NCBI RefSeq assembly: GCF_024139115.2
Contig: NC_085141.1
Span: forward strand, 45,505,065-45,569,064
DNA length: 64,000 bases
Origin: Armigeres subalbatus
Lineage: Eukaryota; Arthropoda; Insecta; Diptera; Culicidae
Reading direction: 5' to 3'
Numbering within the stretch: the stretch's first letter is position 1; the number at the start of each line of letters is the position of its first letter. Below the pieces are notes generated by a model. That model had not been told where the DNA came from. It saw only the letters and a list, made by a program, of their open reading frames with translations, and did no database searches. This document shows, piece by piece, positions 34,716 to 47,224 of the stretch. The position numbers were made by a program, and so were the translations under genes.

Positions 34716-35309
34716 ATATAGCCTTTAAGTACGCTTAGTGTACGAGAAAGGGAAAAATAAAGTAGCTCATAAGGAAGTAGACTTTCACTATGTTAATGTG
34801 GGAAAAAGGGTATGAAAAAGGCAAATCATTAAGTAAATGCTACTTGTACTTACAGAAGAAGAGGGTAAGTGATTTGTGACTATTTGTGACAAGTGGGAGG
34901 TAAGAGGGTTGAAAATGGCAAAAAACGTTGGATGCAATTTTCAAACGAATTTTGTAGTTATACACAAGGCAGAAGAAAAGCTTAATGTCAATACTAGTCG
35001 ACCAGAGGAGAACTATCCACGAAAAGTTTTCTCTTACTACCACGGGAATTAAACCCACACTTCACAGCACCCAAATGTGATTTGGCGACAGCCATGAGCT
35101 CTCAGTCACTCACCAAGGAATCGAAAATTGTCAACTGTGTATGTATATTGTCAAAATATGAAAATAGTAGACCAAAAACAAACATCATAAAAATGGTCTT
35201 CTTTGAGATAATGATTTTATTTTCTGTATTTTGAAAATAAATGGATAATATTTGCTATCCAATTTTGTTGTTGTATTTTTTGCATTTTTAACTCCTAGAG
35301 AATTCAGAT

Positions 35310-37310
35310 TTTCTTAAACCATGTGACATATTGCGTTAAAGGTTGACCCTAAGGATGCCGAAAAACTTTGCAGAAGAAGGATCACTCAGGAAAATCGACA
35401 CATACTTTATGGCAAAAATTCATGTATTTTGAAATATGCATATCATGCACCGGCACATAGGGGCTGTCCATAAACCACGTAGACTCTTGAGGGGGAGGGA
35501 GGGGTTACGAAAAAGTCTACGTTAGTCTACGAAGGGAGACGGGGGGATATATCAAAAGACTACGTAGACTTTTTAATTCTTTATTTTTTTGGAAAACAAT
35601 TTATACAGAAGCTATGTGCAAAGTTCACTTGTTTGATTGTTTTTTAGGATTTTCCCAGCTTTTTTGCAAGACTTTATCGAAATAATCTAATGAATTTCAC
35701 TGAAGTAATAGTCTGAACTACGGCTTAAAACTATATGGATATTCCCAGGAAATTCTTCTGTGCTGAGCTTCTTTGGAAACTACAAGTGATTCTTTAGAAT
35801 TTTCACGGGAAATTATGTCGCACTTCAACGGGGAATTCCGCGAAATTTCCGCGAGAAACCCTTCACTGGAGATTTTCTGGGAAGTCCCCGGGAATTTTTT
35901 CTTAATTTCGGAAATTCTTCGGAATTTTTGCGAGGAATTCTTTGGATATATATTCTTCGAAATGTCCATGGGAAATTCTTCGTATATTTTACGGCAATTT
36001 CTTCGGGAGTACTAATGCGAATTCTTTGGAATAATCAATGGAAAATCTTAGGAATTTCTAAGGAAACTGTTGAAATTCTCCACGAGAAAATATTTGAATT
36101 TCCCATCTCTTTGAGATTCGCAAAAAAAATTGCAATTTTTGTAAGAAAGCCTTAGTAATTTTCATGAAAAATTATTCAAAATCTCTATAATTTCAACCGC
36201 AAATTATTCGGAAAAGTCTTTGGAATGTCTTTTGATTAAAAAAAAATCCTCAGGAAATTGCTCCAAGTCTGCAATAACTTAGGAAACCATTCCAAAATTC
36301 CACGGGAAATATTTCGGAATGTCTATTTAAACTTCAAATTACCTCGGGAAATAATTCTAAATTTTCGCGGAAATTCTAAAAATTCTTCTACAAATTTGAA
36401 TCGGCGTGGAGAGATGCGTGACAGGTTTAAAGCTATGGCGCGCCGATGCAAAAGTGTCGGCAGCGGTGATGCACACCACTAGGAGGAATCGAAACAAAAA
36501 TTAAATTAATTGACTTGGAGATTTGGTTTCCGAAGCAGTGGACAGAGGATTAAATTTGATTTCGATTTTGTCCAATCACATATGATATTTTGTATTTAAA
36601 AAAAATAAAATTTGCAAAAGTCTACGTAGACTTCAAGGGGGTGGGGGAGGCGTTTCGGAAAAGTCTACGAAAATCTACTAGGGGGGGGGGGGGTGTTTGA
36701 AAATGTGAAATTTCAGTCTACGTGGTTTGTGGACAGCCCCATACCTAATTGCAAACAAATTCACACATGGATACTATAACCCAGATGGATAGTATGTGTG
36801 AACACTCATTCAATGCATGTGGGCCCATGGAATATAGGTGTCGAAAATATGGAATCCATTTCGCTAACCCCATTGCAAAAATCCATATGTGAACTCATGA
36901 ATATAATGTGGAGTTTTTTGTGAGTCATCCTTGCTGGAACGACGAACAAAATTGTTTATTCTGCCAGCACTGCCAAACTACGTGTAAAGTACATACCAAA
37001 AATTCAACTGAGCGTTATCTCAAAAAATTTATTTTTTTAGGACTGAGGAATAAATTGTAGTATAGTGCTGGCAGAAACCTTTCAACAATCAAACTTCAAA
37101 GCGTTGTAAAATTTCCAGCAATGCTTATTCTTCAGCAAACTTTTTCGGCATCTTTCAGACTATATGCTAACGTATTGAGTCAGATGATTGAATTAACGAT
37201 AAAATAAAGCCGCTAGGAGCAAGAATGCAAAAAAAATCCATGCGAATCTTCATATAAATTTCAAACGCGATGCGGAAAGCGGGGAAGCAACCAATTGAGC
37301 TGTGTGTGTA
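35310..37310. mobile_element. Second, broken copy of the 2204-3092 hAT-like family, split by a PIF-like element
   Basis: A left-arm part (about 35310-35400) has CATATTGCGTTAAAGGTTGA and GGATGCCGAAAAACTTTGC. A right-arm part (about 36935-37310) has TTTATTCTGCCAGCACTGCC, TATGCTAACGTATTGAGTCA and AAACGCGATGCGG. Both match the element at 2204-3092. The terminal TIRs are not recognisable here. The intervening 35460-36740 is a separate insertion. Confidence 0.65.
35460..36740. mobile_element. PIF/Harbinger-like TIR element, 1281 bp, with internal GGAATTTC repeats
   Basis: Left end GGGGCTGTCCATAAACCACG and right end (inverted) GGGGCTGTCCACAAACCACG match at 25 of 26 positions over the full TIR. ATA flanks both sides (35457-35459 and 36741-36743). 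The TIR start resembles the PIF-like element at 44424, but ATA is not the usual TWA duplication, so the superfamily is tentative. The interior (35700-36400) is a run of imperfect GGAATTTC/TTCGGAAATT blocks. A 14-base G run lies at about 36681. No transposase. Confidence 0.75.
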
Positions 37311-38041
37311 TGTGCCAATGCGAATGTGTGTGTATGTTCGGAAATTGGTAAAAATATTCAATGTTCACAGTGAAAAAAGGACTTTTCATTTTTAAAATCC
37401 TGTATCTCAAGATCGGAACATAGTACCTCGGGGTTTCAAGCGTTCCCAATGTAAAAATGGCCAAAGAACACGTTGGTGAGGTTATTTTTTAAATAAAATT
37501 ATACTCATTGGGTAAAAAATGCATTTTTCTGACAAAAACTTAAAAATGGTTCATTTGGCAACACTGCACATCGAAAACATAGTTTTTTAAAAATTCCTTG
37601 AAAAATCTTCTTTCGAATGGTTACCTTAGATTCATTGTAGACCTCACAGTTTCAGAGATATTAAAAAAAACAAAATGATGGGTTTCATACATTTGTCCGA
37701 AAAGGGGGATGGTCGTATTAATCGTGGGGAGGTCCAATCACTACGAAATTTTGGATTTTGGGGTATAACCCATACATAAACAATTGGTCAAAATTTAATT
37801 TAATTCTAAGAAAGTCAATTGCACGTTTGCATTTTTTCTCGGTCACTTCATATGGAATGACCCATATTTATATATCGTTACAAAGCTCTTAAATAGATCT
37901 ATGCAATAGGCTTGATAATGTAATAATAGCTCGGTCCCGAATTAAGTAGTTTTGTAAAAGCATATTTTACGCAATATTAAACGAACAACACAGTTCGGTA
38001 ATCCGCAATAAAACATCATGCACAACATTCTCTCTCAAGCT

Positions 38042-38313
38042 TTAAGGTGGTTATACAACAAAGCCACAAATCGGCCATCTTAGAAACCACGTGCTTTTTC
38101 TTGTGATTTTTCAAGAGCACGAATTGAGAGAACCACAATGCCCATGGGGATGAAACATCCGTAGATAGTTTACTTACTAGTACTAAACAATCGACTTTAA
38201 TTTCAGCATTGTACGAAAATTATTACGCCAGATTTAAACTTTTGATAATAGGAGGAGAAACCGTGTGGTGAATTTGAAATTCACCACATGGCTTGATTGT
38301 ATAATCACCTTAA
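38042..38313. mobile_element. TTAA-flanked MITE, copy 1 (272 bp)
   Basis: TTAAGGTGGTTATACAAC at the left and, inverted, TTAAGGTGATTATACAAT at the right. Internal landmarks are CACGTGCTTTTTC, GAACCACAATGCCC and AATTCACCACATGG. No coding frame. The TTAA at each end may be part of the TIR or the target duplication. Confidence 0.8.
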
Positions 38314-38869
38314 GGACCATGAATAAAATTCTGCAAAAATTCACCATTTTGTGAGATGCATGAATTTGAAAAATTGACCATTTTTACCTATCTCGTATTC
38401 TTAGTATACGTTCAACGAGCAACGTATTCGAGCAACGCCTAACAATATACTCTTTGTCATCAATAGAGTTTGTTACTGACAAACAGAACCCGAACACAAT
38501 ATAACAAGAATCATTTGCCTCGCATGCTCTGATATTTCCCAAAATACGATGCTAATTTTGTAATCATTGTAGGATTCTCGAATATTTCCATAAAACCAGA
38601 AACTGTGATAACATAAAACCGGAATTTGCTTTGGAAATAATGCAAAATAACGGGATGAAAAGTTAGCAACAATATTGCCTTCTGTTTTGTTGCTGACAAA
38701 AATTTTCGGATCTTTGTCATTATTATCTCCGACAAAAACAAAGCTTTGTCGTTGGTTCTCTTTTGTCGCTTGTTTCGCATGCGCATTCAAAAAAAAAATG
38801 ATTCCCTGGTTATACGTTATAAGCTAAATGATCACTCCAAAAACATTTAAAAGAAAGCCCGAACACTCA

Positions 38870-39165
38870 TGGTGTTGTATACCGATCGACTCAGTTCGAA
38901 TTGAGATGAGGTCTGTGTGTACGTGTGCGTGAATGTCTGTATGTGTGTGAGCAAAAATGAACCTTACTCTTTTTAGGCAATAACCCTAAACCGATTTACT
39001 CGCAACAAGTTTCATTCGTCAGAGAATGTTGTTCCATTGTTCCCTATTTAAATAGGCTGGATCGGACTATGGGCTCAAAAGTTATGACAAAAATACATTT
39101 TCCTATAATGCACGAGAAAGACAACACTACCGCTAGGGATAGGGGGATTAATCAGGTTTTTAGGT
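38870..39165 (-). repeat. Dispersed repeat RepB, inverted copy
   Basis: On the minus strand it carries the RepB order: GAGCCCATAGTCCGATCCAG, the GGGAACAATGG block, AAATCGGTTTAGGG, a CA-rich stretch, GAGTCGATCGGTATACAACA. It is more diverged than the 50-kb copies. Confidence 0.65.
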
Positions 39166-39534
39166 AAACTTCTTTTTTATTTCAAATTTCATCTGAGTTG
39201 CTCAATAATAATGGGAAGTTCAGTACCGCGATACAATTCAATAAGGCCACTTCAATTGAATTTAGCGACGAACACAATTTACATAACATTTTGAGGAGGA
39301 GTTGCACCTAATTCAAGAAAATCACCCTTCATATAAAAAGCGTTACGCAGTTAGAAAAAAGGGGCTTAAAATTTACAATTTTGACATTACTACTGTGTTG
39401 AATAGCTCTTTGTCGCAATAACTTTCATAATTATAAAAGAAATTTTAACGAATAATCAAATAAATGAAATTCTACTTCGTTGATCTCATAATATGACGCT
39501 TATTGAATCTATTCTACATACCTTCCTTGTTAGT

Positions 39535-39807
39535 TTAAGGTGATTATAGAATGAAGCCCGTGGTGAATTCCAAATTCACCACACGCTTATCTACATACAT
39601 TTCAAAAAGCCCAAATCTGGAGGAATAGTTCTCGTACAGTGCCGAAACTCAAATTATGATTGTTCAGCATAACTAAGCAATCGATCTACCATTATTTCAG
39701 CCCCATACGCGTTATTGTTCTTTCATCTCGTGCGCTTGAAAAAATATTGGAAAAGCACGTGGTTTACAAAATGGCCGATTTCTGGCTTCATTCTATAATC
39801 ACCTTAA
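39535..39807. mobile_element. TTAA-flanked MITE, copy 2 (273 bp), inverted relative to copy 1
   Basis: The ends form a perfect inverted pair of 24 bases starting TTAAGGTGATTATAGAATG. The interior matches copy 1 in reverse (GAATTCACCAC block near the left, AAAGCACGTGGTTT near the right). The near-identical length shows it is the same family. Confidence 0.82.
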
Positions 39808-39977
39808 GAAATCCTTTTCAGTGAATTTTCAACACCAGAAGCTAATAGTGCTTTTCTGATCATTTTAGCAAATCTGTAATTCGTCAATAGTTAATGGTTA
39901 AAAAGAGACTGATAATGACTGAGAAAGAAATTTCAATACCAATATTGTCGAATTGTGAATTGCATTTTTTTTGAGTT

Positions 39978-40229
39978 ACTAGCAGACCCGACGAACTTCG
40001 TTTCGTCGAAAATTAATTTATTCTCTCATTAGTTCTCGATTTATGCAGAAATTTCTGTTTCATTTGTATGGAATCCCCCCTTTACAAAAGGGGGAGGGGT
40101 CTCGAATCATCTTTAGAACCTTCCCCGGCCCCAAAATCCTTTGCATACAAATTTTCACGTCGATCGGTTCAGTAGTTACCGAGTCTATAAGGGTCAGACA
40201 GACAGAAATTCATTTTTATGTATATAGAT
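39978..40229 (+). repeat. Dispersed repeat RepC, copy 1
   Basis: It begins ACTAGCAGACCCGACGAACT and ends with CAGACAGACAGAAATTCATT, then TTTATGTATATAGAT. The end matches the 3' ends of a repeat type widespread in insects. Copy 2 at 51745-52009 shares the start and end layout. Whether it is a non-LTR 3' tail or a SINE is not decidable here. Confidence 0.55.
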
Positions 40230-40289
40230 TAATTCTTATCAAATAATGAGAAATCTCCGCTTTAATATCAAATTTGAAAATGTCATTTC

Positions 40290-41080
40290 TCAGAAAGACG
40301 GAATCCCGGCCGAGCTTCTGAAAGTTGGGAGTGATCGACTGAACGATAAAATCCACAAATGAAATGATTTGGGAGGGAGAAGAATAAGCTTAATGGCCTT
40401 AATGGGCCTCGTATGTCCTATCTACAAGAAAGGGCACAGACTCGATTGTGCTAATTATCTTGGTATAATACTCCTCAATATCGCCTACAAGGTAATCTCC
40501 CGAATTCTGTTCAGCAAACTGCGTCCGTTTGCGAAGATAAGCAAGATAGTTTAAAGCCTATTTTACTATTGTGAGATTAGATGCAGTAAATTGAGCTTTC
40601 TGAACGATTCACAATTTTTTTTACAAAATAAACAAAAATTCGAGTGTTACAAATATGCAATCATGGACAGTACAACTTGTGAACTTATAATCTGTTTGTA
40701 GATTTCAAGGAAGCGTATGACTCAGTGAAACGGAATGAACTGTGGCATATAATGCTTTCCGGCAAAGCTTATTAGGCTGATTTGTGCGACGCTGGATTGA
40801 TCCATATCGAGCGTCAGAATATCTGATAAGACATCCGATAAATCTGCTATTCAACATAGCTCTAGGAGACGCACTACGATGATCTGGTGTACAAAGAAAC
40901 GGAGCCATCATCAACAAGTCTTACATGCTCCTTGGTTTTGCAGATGACATCGAAATCATTGGTGTAGATCGCAGATCACTGGGATAGGCTTTCTTGCATT
41001 TTAAACGAGATACTGAAAGAATAGCGCTCATAATAAAATCTGTCAGAACTAAGTACCTGGTGGCTGGTCCTGAGCAGTGA
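40290..41080 (+). pseudogene. Old RTE-like reverse transcriptase relic (copy 4, different family)
   Basis: Pieces in order: [30 protein letters not shown] and [11 protein letters not shown] (to about 40530); an AT-rich insertion of about 140 bp; FVDFKEAYDSVKRNELWHIM (from 40698); LLNIAL; LGFADDIEII (the catalytic FADD, about 40930-40960); then the start of a C-terminal region ending near SVRTKYLVAGP. Stops and frame changes are frequent. It differs from copies 1-3 at most variable residues, so it is a separate RTE-like family. Confidence 0.75.
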
Positions 41081-41931
41081 CGGGAAATGTCAAAAAAATG
41101 TCGTGGGATTGCAATTACTAATTTGCTAATAACTTTTTAATAAGTTATTAACAATTCGGATTTTTTGATTAACATTCAATGCTTAAAAAATCCTAGAACT
41201 TTGTCGAACAGATCATTGTTCTAAATACAAAGTCTAAGCCATGAGAGCGAAATTTAAAAAATGTCACGGAATGTAATTTTTCATTTTCATTTTGCAGCGT
41301 TTGGTGGGGCAATGAGAGCGCAAGTCAATCCAAGAACGATAAAAGAGAGGGTAATGGCAGAAGAGTCCTTGCGGACCACTTGAACGCCGTGGAGTAGAAT
41401 AAGATGGGGAGAAGTAAGGTTCGAATTTGGAATCTACTCGACACTAATGCAAAATGTAATTGAATGCAAACTAGTCAATGATCAAAGGTTAAAATGATAA
41501 TTTTAAAAATTCTAGTTCAACGGTTTGAAAAGTCATATAGTCATAAACTCTAATTATAAGTTATATAGTTTATTAGCTTTATGACCATATCGATCACAGA
41601 AAAAAATTGTGAAAAGTAAACAGCGCGTAAAACTTGAGATGCGGAAATCTACGCTATTCTACGCTGAAACGGTTCTCTTCCTAACAAGTTTGCGTACAAC
41701 TTGCAAGCAATATTGATGATTCACGTTAAATATTGTATAGATTTAGGCTATATCACGCGTGGAACTACGCTAATAATGATGTTCCATTTATGTGCATGAT
41801 TTTTAGTGTAAATTTCAGTGAATTTTTCTATCTGTGATAATATAAAAAATATTGCGTATTAGAGTCCTACTTTCTAACTTTCATGTATGCAGAATGAAAA
41901 TTAATTAATTATGTTTGTTCTGAGTGTAGAG

Positions 41932-43240
41932 CAGTGATTTCCAAAGTGCAGCCCTCGAAGCCTTTGCTGCTGCCCGCCAAGGATTTCAGAATGTTCACTA
42001 CATGTGGCCCGTTGATACGCATTAGATGTCACGAAATACTTTTCATCATGCCCAGTTGTTTGTGATAATCGTGGAACCTTTCAAGTTCACATCATTATGA
42101 TGTTTAAGCATCATAGCATAGCATAGCATAGCACGAACCCTTGCACAAATCGTAGATGGAATTGCAGGGATGAACATATCCACGGTCATTACAAGTGGTT
42201 TTATTTTATAATAGTCCTATCTCTGCTTAAGAAAGCGCTCGGAACTGAAACAGCTTTCACAGACGTGGGAGGTGATAAAATGGCGAACATAAATAATGCA
42301 TATGTGTAATCGATATAAATATATATTGGAAAAAATGACAATATGGTTTGATCTCACCCGAACACTATCATGATTTATTAAATTCATCATTTCATAGATG
42401 TTACGTAGGACAACAACAAACAAGTGTGATGGTATTGCCCCGGGTTATGAAAATAGAAAATTCATCCATTTTTCCACAGATTCAAACGAACTAAATGTTG
42501 GACTTGAGGTCAAAATAATGTTGTCATACACTGCTCTGAAATGAGAAATCTTTCAATACAAGTTAGCATTTGGTAAAATTCACCTGGCATGTTTGATGTT
42601 ATTTGACACGACAAGTTACGATCAGTGAAATCCCGAAATCTCATTTTTATCCATTCAATGACACAGAATTGGAAGATTTCAATATTTTGATTGCCCAAAG
42701 AGGAAATAAAATTATCGAAACGCCGGGACAACAATGAACTCGTTGTAAAAATTGTAAGACTGAGCAGTCGTTTAATAAATATAATTAAAACGTACAGTCG
42801 ATCCATAATCAGGAATCGTTACTGTTTTTAGTATTAGTACAATAATCCTTCAACAAAAAAATCCTCGAAATCCTCTAGTTGGACGACATTATGATCATTT
42901 GGAAAAATAGCTGTTCTGCAAACTATGCTGAAAACATGTTGCGAAAAGAATTTTCTTGTGTCAAGTCCGCTACCACAAAAGTAGATGTAAGTATCAACTA
43001 AAAGTCAGCTATGGTAATAAAACCCAACCCGTAGAATAAAATGTGCTTACAATACTTAGTATGTTATTTGAAGAAGATTCATCGCAACAAATTTGATTCA
43101 AATATGAAATAATAAAATAATTTTGATTAGACTTTAAAATTCATGGAATGAAAAACAAATGTTGCAAATGTACTGCGGCCCGCTTCAGCAGTTTAATATT
43201 GCTATGCGGTCCTTGATACTAAACATGCTGGAGAGCCCTG
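41932..43240. mobile_element. hAT-like element, 1.3 kb, with near-perfect 8-bp TSD
   Basis: The left end CAGTGATTTCCAAAGTGCAG and the inverted right end CAGGGCTCTCCAGCATG share 9 of the first 12 bases in the hAT-like pattern CAG-G-T-TCCA. The flanks GTGTAGAG (41924-41931) and GTGTAGGG (43241-43248) match at 7 of 8. A short CATAG tandem lies at 42111-42132. A 98-codon minus-strand frame at 42806-42510 (containing CVIEWIKMRFRDFTDRN) could be a transposase scrap, but I cannot confirm this. Confidence 0.65.
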
Positions 43241-43483
43241 GTGTAGGGTATGCGTTCGTCAAATCGCGTTGTTTACCCAAGTCATTGTTTCGTCAATGTT
43301 CTTAAGCTGTGTCGACACTACAAACTCAATGTAAGATATATCATTTAAAACTAAAAGTGGAAACTGTTAAAGAATTTAGTTTATTCTATTATCATTTTTT
43401 TGTCAAGGTTACCTATAACTTTGTACTTTTCTACCAGGTAGCTTTATCGTTGTTTAATTACGGTGATTATCTATTATATTCTA

Positions 43484-43943
43484 ATCAAGGTCTGCAAAGC
43501 AAGGATGTTATCGATCATTTAGTAATTCGCGTTCGATCATTTAGTAGTTTGTCAATAACTCATTCCAGAAGCTGAATTTCAAAATGTGTTGTATTGTGGA
43601 CTTCAAGTGCGAAGGTTTATCTGCAACTCTGCCTTGTGGTTCGTTGTTTGAATTCCACTAATAACGAAGTTATAACTATAGTTTCAGTAACTTAGACTAA
43701 ATGATAACAAAATTCCAATCATTTAGTTTAAGTTACTGCAACTAGCGCTATAACTCCGTTATTAGTTGAATTCTAACAACGAACCATTAGGCAGAGTTGT
43801 AGAAAAACCTTCGCACTAGAAGTCCACCATACAACACATTTTGAAATTCAGCTTCTGGAATGAGTTATTGACAAACTACTAAATGATCGAACGCGAATTA
43901 CTAAATGATCGATAACATCCTTGCTGCAAAGTAAATCTTGATC
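43484..43943. repeat. 460-bp palindrome with arms of about 220 bp
   Basis: Left arm 43484-43705 and right arm 43718-43943 are inverted copies with scattered mismatches, separated by a 12-base AT spacer. Matching landmarks are GATGTTATCGATCATTTAGT, TTGACAATAACTCATTCCAG-like blocks, TTCGTTGTT and ATAACGAAGTTATA. The outer ends weaken gradually and no TSD was identified. A transcript would form a long hairpin. Confidence 0.8.
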
Positions 43944-44397
43944 ACGCCTATTCCCTAGCTATTACTAAATATTATCGAGAATGAAGCCGTCATAAGATTT
44001 TTCATATACCGTCATTATAATGTGTGGTATTTTTTATTATTGCTCTTCAAAGTGAGGCTTAACAAAATAAAACTGGCGCCACGTTCCTAGTTTTGAAAAA
44101 AAAAAAAGTCTACTGACAGTGAATCCAGCAGTCGATTTCCTACGAATGGCTTGAATGTATTGTTTTTCGATAAATGCCTTGCTAGCTAAATGTAAGCGTG
44201 GCTACGACTCAGCGTCACAGGGAACGCATTAGAAAAGTATTGCCGAAAAGAAGAGAACTCATATCATTATCACTGATGCAAAAGGCCTCTGCCTGACTGC
44301 ACTACCATTCAAGGCTCCAAGACACGATGTCCGTTGGATCACATGCGTTAATCAATGCCAGATATGTGACACGGCACCAAACAAAAATAGTCAACAT

Positions 44398-45165
44398 GTG
44401 GGCTCTCCTTAGCCGTGCGGTAAGGGTCTGTTCACAAATTACGTAACGCAAAAATCCGAGTTTTTGACCCCCTCGCTCCCCCTCGTAACAAAAAGTAACA
44501 TTTTTGGTTCCCCCTCCCTCCCCCATGTAACGCGTAACTGTGAAAATTTTAAAGACAATTTTCTCTGAAGCATTTGGGTTTTGGTATTTTTTGAACACTG
44601 TTAGAATAGGGACGGCATATGATCAAAAATCAAGGATATCAAGAATGCAGCTAGTAGAAACGAAAATAGAATTTGCGATCATAACCATTTACATAGTTTT
44701 GCGGAACTGTGGTGTCGAGAAATACAATATTCGCTTGGTATTTTTACGCATATCAGCAATTACTTCAATCAGTGATTAAAAAAAGACATTCGAATAAATT
44801 TTTATTTGCGTTATGCGTAACATTTGGTAGTACCCACCCCCTCCCCCACCTTTTAGTGTAACAAAGTATAACGCAAGTTGGACCTCCCCCTCCCCCCAGA
44901 AGCGTTACGTAATTTGTGAACAGACCCTAAGACGCGCGGCTACAAAGCAAGACCATGCTGAGGGTGGCTGGGTTCGATTCCCGGTGCCGGTCTAGGCAAT
45001 TTTCGGATTGGAAATTGCCTCGACTTCCCTGGGCATAAAAGTATCATCGTGTTAGCCTCATGATATACGAATGCAGAAATGATAACTTGGCTTAGAAACC
45101 TCGCAGTTAATAAATGTGGAAGTGCTTAATGAGAACACTGAGCTGCGAGGCGGATTACATAGAAG
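44398..45165 (+). mobile_element. tRNA-derived SINE, copy 2, split by a PIF-like MITE
   Basis: Left piece 44398-44423 (GGGCTCTCCTTAGCCGTGCG and GTAA) and right piece 44931-45165 (starting GACGCGCGGCTACAAAGCAA, with box B GGTTCGATTCCC) together equal the SINE at 34418. The tail is only GAAGAAG. No clear target duplication. Confidence 0.82.
44424..44927. mobile_element. PIF/Harbinger-like MITE, 504 bp, TAA duplication
   Basis: The ends are a perfect inverted pair of 26 bases beginning GGGTCTGTTCACAAATTACG. Direct TAA repeats border it (44421-44423 and 44928-44930). Subterminal CCCCCTC-rich blocks and AAAAGTAACA / GTAACAAAG motifs lie in both halves. No transposase. TIR start and 3-bp TWA duplication fit PIF/Harbinger. 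The intact SINE at 34418 shows the undisturbed site with a single TAA. Confidence 0.88.
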
Positions 45166-45169
45166 AAGA

Positions 45170-46400
45170 TACCACCACGACAAGATATGTCTTTGGTTGC
45201 ATCTCTGTGCTATTGACGTAAGCCCACCCATCGCATCAAGATCACATATCCGAGGGGAGGGAAATTTGAATTGTATTTAATCGTCTACGAATTGTTCAGT
45301 AATTGAGTTTTCTTGCCAGTAATGCAGTTCTAAATTCACAATCAAACCAGGATTTAACTACTGCTCAGGCCACCCTGTGTAAACTCTGGAATTAAGAACA
45401 TAAGCCAAGTAAACCCCACCGCACACTATCCTGGGTTGGCTGCCGATAGGGACGTTAGATGCGCCAGAGAAACAGCCGGGGGCTTGGCATGTTTTTCATT
45501 CAACGATCCTTTTGTTCAACACCTGGCCAGGTCCTTACAATCAGTGGGGATTTGGGTGGGAAGTGTTGATTAGATACCTACTTAAAAAGATGTGGAGAAC
45601 TCGCGCTACCTTCATAAATATCTTGGAGTTGGAGTTTGGATGGGTTATTAAGGGGTGCTTTTCTTGGCGAAAAAGCGTAAATATTATATTTTTATTGGTA
45701 TTGATATTGTAAAAGGTTCTGTTTTGATCTTGAATGCCATATAAATAAATAGATTTTGGCAAAACAATTGCATTGATTTTGTAATCTGCAGCATATTTCT
45801 GAAATAATAAATTGTAGTAATATTAGACTTTGTAGTGTGATGCTGCTTCAGAATCTTCGCCAGCACTCAATGTTTCTGAAAGAGAAGATCAATAACTGTC
45901 ATTTGGTCAGGTAAATCATTTATGACAAGATTATTGTTTATAAATGTTTATGAAAGATTATTTAAAATATTTGGTTCTCCGTGGTAATTTAAGAAAATGT
46001 ATGGAAATATTAAGAATAAGTATAGAAAAAACGTTGAAATTTATGAAAATCAAAAAAGTGCAAATTAATCCAGCAACCAGGAACCAGCAACACTTGTTTC
46101 AGCTGAAAACGAAATATAAATATTTAGATTGGGATTACATTATTTTAAAAATAGTTCACAGTGTTCCTGACCGAAGGACCTTAGCTTCAAGAAATCAGCG
46201 TCACCAGAACACCGTGTGTCAATAAAAATATATAGTAAAAATTATTAAATTAAATATGTTTCTTCTATTGTATTTGAAATGTAACCTTTCCTTTGTATCT
46301 TGTCAGCTCCTCCTGTTTTTCTAAAGTTTGATCACCGAACCTATCAAAATTTTGCCAGATAAAAAAGGCCTAGGTAAATGATGCCCCTTTAGTAAATTTT
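45170..46400. other. Spacer without a supported gene
   Basis: Short frames on both strands are AT-rich and lack domains. A weak direct repeat AACCAGGAACCAGCAA lies near 46073-46090. Confidence 0.4.
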
Positions 46401-46870
46401 TAATAAAAAATTATATGAAAATGTGGAAAAATAGATTTGAAAATATGACAATATGAAGGGATCAAAATCTTTATATATGAAAATATAAGAATATGAAAAT
46501 ATAAAAAAGGTAATATGAACATTTGAAAATATAAATAATAATGAATATGAATATGATAGTATGAAAAAAATAAATAAATATAGCCATTGGGGGTGACAAT
46601 GGGTCTGGGATGAGAATGGGTCATGGCTCTCACCGGCAATCTGGAGGACGTAGAGCAATCGTTTGAAAAGGTCTTTTATATTTAAGTCTTGTTGACCTCA
46701 GATACATTCAATCTATTTTACAAGCAGTCTAAATAGTTGAAACAGTGACCCATAAGAATAAAAAAGTATAAAATATGAAAATAACTTCACACATTCACAC
46801 AATTATTTTTACATGCTATAAAAATAAAAATATAAGAAAACGAAAGTATGAAAATATAAATGTATATGAA
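46400..46870. repeat. Low-complexity ATATGAAAATATA tandem sequence
   Basis: Two runs (46400-46580 and 46765-46870) consist of imperfect 9-14-base units around TATGAAAATA. The same simple sequence occurs at 50255-50464 and 51055-51105. Open frames here are rich in Tyr, Phe and Ile and reflect the repeat. Confidence 0.75.
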
Positions 46871-47169
46871 AAAACCCAGATTAATCCACCTAGCGGTGAT
46901 GATGCCTTTCTCGCTCTTTATAAAATGTGTCGAGAAAAATTCTTTAGAGTGGTCAAATAGAACAAATATAAAGCAATTAATGGTTTTGACTCGTGGAGGA
47001 ACCATATCAAAACCGTCATAAAATCGGTTGTAGACGAAATCAGGGGCAGAAAAATTTTAACATGCTAAAAATCGAGTCATCGCTGTATCTTGTACATATT
47101 CATTCATGGGATGATGCTATGGCAGTTTTATTGCAAAGAAGAAAAAATCCATTATTTTTCATTATAGCA

Positions 47170-47224
47170 AATGCTGGTTTTCCAAATAGCACTCATTTGG
47201 GTGCTATAATGGAAAACCAGCATT
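47170..47224. repeat. 14-bp perfect hairpin
   Basis: AATGCTGGTTTTCC (47170-47183) and its exact inverse (47211-47224) enclose a 27-base loop containing GCACTCATTTGGGTGC, itself partly palindromic. Confidence 0.75.

Larger units (their letters stand above)
33130..37865. mobile_element. Long-armed inverted element (4.7 kb span) hosting several insertions
   Basis: Left end ATGGGTCATTCCATACCAAG and right end, inverted, ATGGGTCATTCCATATGAAG mark arms of about 470-500 bp (33130-33600 and 37370-37865). The arms stay similar through landmarks such as GATTGGAC, TGTTGCCA, GAAACCCC and AGGTACTATG. The interior holds a SINE, a dispersed repeat, a hAT relative and a PIF-like element. No transposase was seen and no TSD could be fixed, so the class is open. 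It may be two independent inverted copies rather than one element. Confidence 0.6.

Noticed and set aside
46389..46658. Hydrophobic minus-strand frame as a membrane protein
   Set aside because: Its Phe, Ile and Tyr content comes directly from the TATGAAAATA tandem repeat.
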